The position numbers and the translations under genes are program-made. Shown piece by piece: positions 4,965 to 5,723 of a stretch of 5,723 nucleotides of DNA; the stretch's first letter is position 1, and the number at the start of each line of letters is the position of its first letter. A model generated the notes under the pieces. The model was given only the letters and a program-made list of their open reading frames with translations. It did not search any database and was not told the DNA's origin. Source of the stretch: CABMGU01 sp964508495. GTDB taxonomy: Archaea > Nanobdellota > Nanobdellia > Woesearchaeales > ARS49. The stretch is taken from contig CAZDUA010000028.1 in assembly GCA_964508495.1 (NCBI GenBank), positions 1-5,723 of the forward strand, in the 5' to 3' direction.

Positions 4965-5261
4965 ATGAAAAAAGGACAAGGACTGCCAGTAAACACAATG
5001 ATTCTAATCATACTAGGACTTGTAGTATTAGTCATAATCATAATTTTAGTACAGCAACAAGTAAAGAAAGGCTCAACAAAATACACAAACTTAAGTGATG
5101 AAGCTGAAATAAGAAGCGACAAATGCGGCAATCTATTCATGGGAAGAGCATGTTCGAACAGCTGCGACCCAGCAAAAGGACAAAAACAAGTCTACAGACC
5201 GACAGGAGACTGGGAAGATTGCAAAGAACAAAAAAAAGCTGCCTGCTGCGAGTCAACCTAG
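4965..5261 (+). CDS. Class III signal peptide, Cys-rich pilin-like protein 3
   Basis: The product has 98 residues. The start at ATG 4965 is fixed by the TATA box 26 nt upstream and by the family N-terminus M-K-K-G, then Q-G-L-P-V-N-T-M-I-L-I. Cleavage is expected after Gly4. The hydrophobic helix runs about 11-29 and ends in V-Q-Q-Q, like V-Q-Q-K in the 2842-3126 product. The outer tail has six cysteines (54, 63, 67, 86, 94, 95), with T-G-D-W-E-D-C and a terminal A-A-C-C-E-S-T. The Trp followed by Cys and the terminal Cys pair also occur in the 2567-2878 product, so the two tails are probably one small disulfide-bonded fold. A longer in-frame reading from 4872 is rejected because it would run through the end of the previous gene and the TATA box. 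Surface or pilus role inferred. Confidence 0.82.
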   Translation: MKKGQGLPVNTMILIILGLVVLVIIIILVQQQVKKGSTKYTNLSDEAEIRSDKCGNLFMGRACSNSCDPAKGQKQVYRPTGDWEDCKEQKKAACCEST

Positions 5262-5266
5262 CAAGG

Positions 5267-5274
5267 TTTATAAA
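5267..5274 (+). promoter_or_regulatory. TATA box of the last gene
   Basis: TTTATAAA, preceded by the purine-rich GCAAGG, is centred 27-28 nt before ATG 5298 and fits a leaderless transcript. There is no ribosome binding site between it and the ATG. Confidence 0.65.
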
Positions 5275-5297
5275 CAAACTTTCTTGATTCTAACGTT

Positions 5298-5723
5298 ATG
5301 AAAAAAGGGTCGCTGATATCACTAGAAGCGCTAGTCAAACTAATACCTCACTTAATTCTAACAATTGCCATCATGGTAGTAATAGGAATGTTTGTTTACT
5401 ACCTGCTCTACCCGCCACTAACAGACCCGCAAAAAGACTTCAAAAGACTAACACAAGACATAGAAGCAGTAATGAAAGTAGAAACAGGAGGAGAGTTCAC
5501 AATAAGAAGCCCAATGCAAGCAAAAGCATCATACACTCTGTTTGTTTACCCAAAAACAGACGACGTTTCCGAAATACCGCCGAGATGCAAAAAACAAAGC
5601 TGCATATGCATAATGGAAATCAAAGAAGGAGCGCCATTCGAAACCTGTAAAGCATACCCTGACCTCAAAAAATGTCCTGGCACAGGCGTGCCGTGCGGTT
5701 CACAAATTTGCTTTAGAAATTAC
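5298..5723 (+). CDS. Single-helix, Cys-rich anchored protein with class III-like N-terminus (cut by window edge)
   Basis: The frame runs 142 codons from ATG 5298 and is still open at the window end. The start M-K-K-G, then S-L-I-S-L-E-A-L-V-K-L-I, resembles a class III site with cleavage after Gly4 and the S-L-E core common in archaeal pilins and related proteins. The hydrophobic helix spans about 17-38. The outer part begins with P-P-L-T-D-P-Q-K and a helix, then has seven cysteines in the visible part (97, 102, 104, 117, 126, 133, 138), including S-C-I-C-I. An odd count suggests that at least one more lies beyond the edge. It has its own TATA box, so it can be transcribed apart from the genes before it. 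I do not recognise the family; the cysteine-rich anchored layout fits the rest of the cluster. Confidence 0.78.
   Translation, partial: MKKGSLISLEALVKLIPHLILTIAIMVVIGMFVYYLLYPPLTDPQKDFKRLTQDIEAVMKVETGGEFTIRSPMQAKASYTLFVYPKTDDVSEIPPRCKKQSCICIMEIKEGAPFETCKAYPDLKKCPGTGVPCGSQICFRNY

Noticed and set aside
1..5723. CRISPR array, tRNA, rRNA, insertion sequence or attachment site
   Set aside because: No regular spaced repeats, cloverleaf-like segments, transposase motifs or terminal inverted repeats were seen; the only intergenic gaps are 73 nt or shorter.

Overview
The window looks archaeal, most likely from a DPANN-type genome (Woesearchaeales/Pacearchaeota-like). The lineage is an inference from three things. 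First-in-line genes sit 24-30 nt downstream of A/T-rich TATA boxes with no room for a ribosome binding site, so they look leaderless, while internal or linked genes have GGAG/GGTG-type sites. There is an AbrB-PhoU regulator and an Lrp-type regulator of archaeal style. There is also a run of very small proteins with archaeal class III (type IV pilin-like) signal peptides of the 'KKGQG' kind. TGA is used as a stop and AGA is the main Arg codon. No tRNA, rRNA, CRISPR array or insertion sequence is visible.

Left part (1-2493). A partial AbrB/PhoU-like regulator (minus strand, runs off the left edge) is divergent from a 501-residue protein with a helical, TPR-like N-terminal half and an aminoglycoside/choline-kinase-like C-terminal half. 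The two starts lie 54 nt apart around one near-palindromic TATA element. An Lrp/AsnC-family regulator follows on the plus strand.

Right part (2494-5723, runs off the right edge). Eight consecutive plus-strand genes all encode membrane-anchored proteins, and seven of them carry a recognisable class III-type N-terminus (short basic leader, G or A, then Q/M/S and a long hydrophobic helix). Three (2567-2878, 2842-3126, 4965-5261) are paralogous mini-proteins of about 90-100 residues with a 'QGLP' start and a Cys-rich tail ending in a Cys-Cys pair. Between them lies a four-gene unit (3162-4933) built as two pairs: a 38- or 56-residue pilin-like peptide joined by an ATGA overlap to a larger protein with a Cys-containing outer domain. 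The final gene (5298 to the edge) is a further single-helix protein with seven cysteines. Together they look like the parts of a surface or pilus-like assembly, or a set of disulfide-stabilised secreted or anchored factors. No ATPase, membrane platform or prepilin peptidase is in view, so the function is open.

Third codon positions are A/C-rich in plus-strand genes and T/G-rich in the minus-strand gene. The plus strand is therefore A/C-rich whichever way genes point, which suggests a replication-linked strand skew. The body of the 3275-4204 gene fits this less well than its neighbours.
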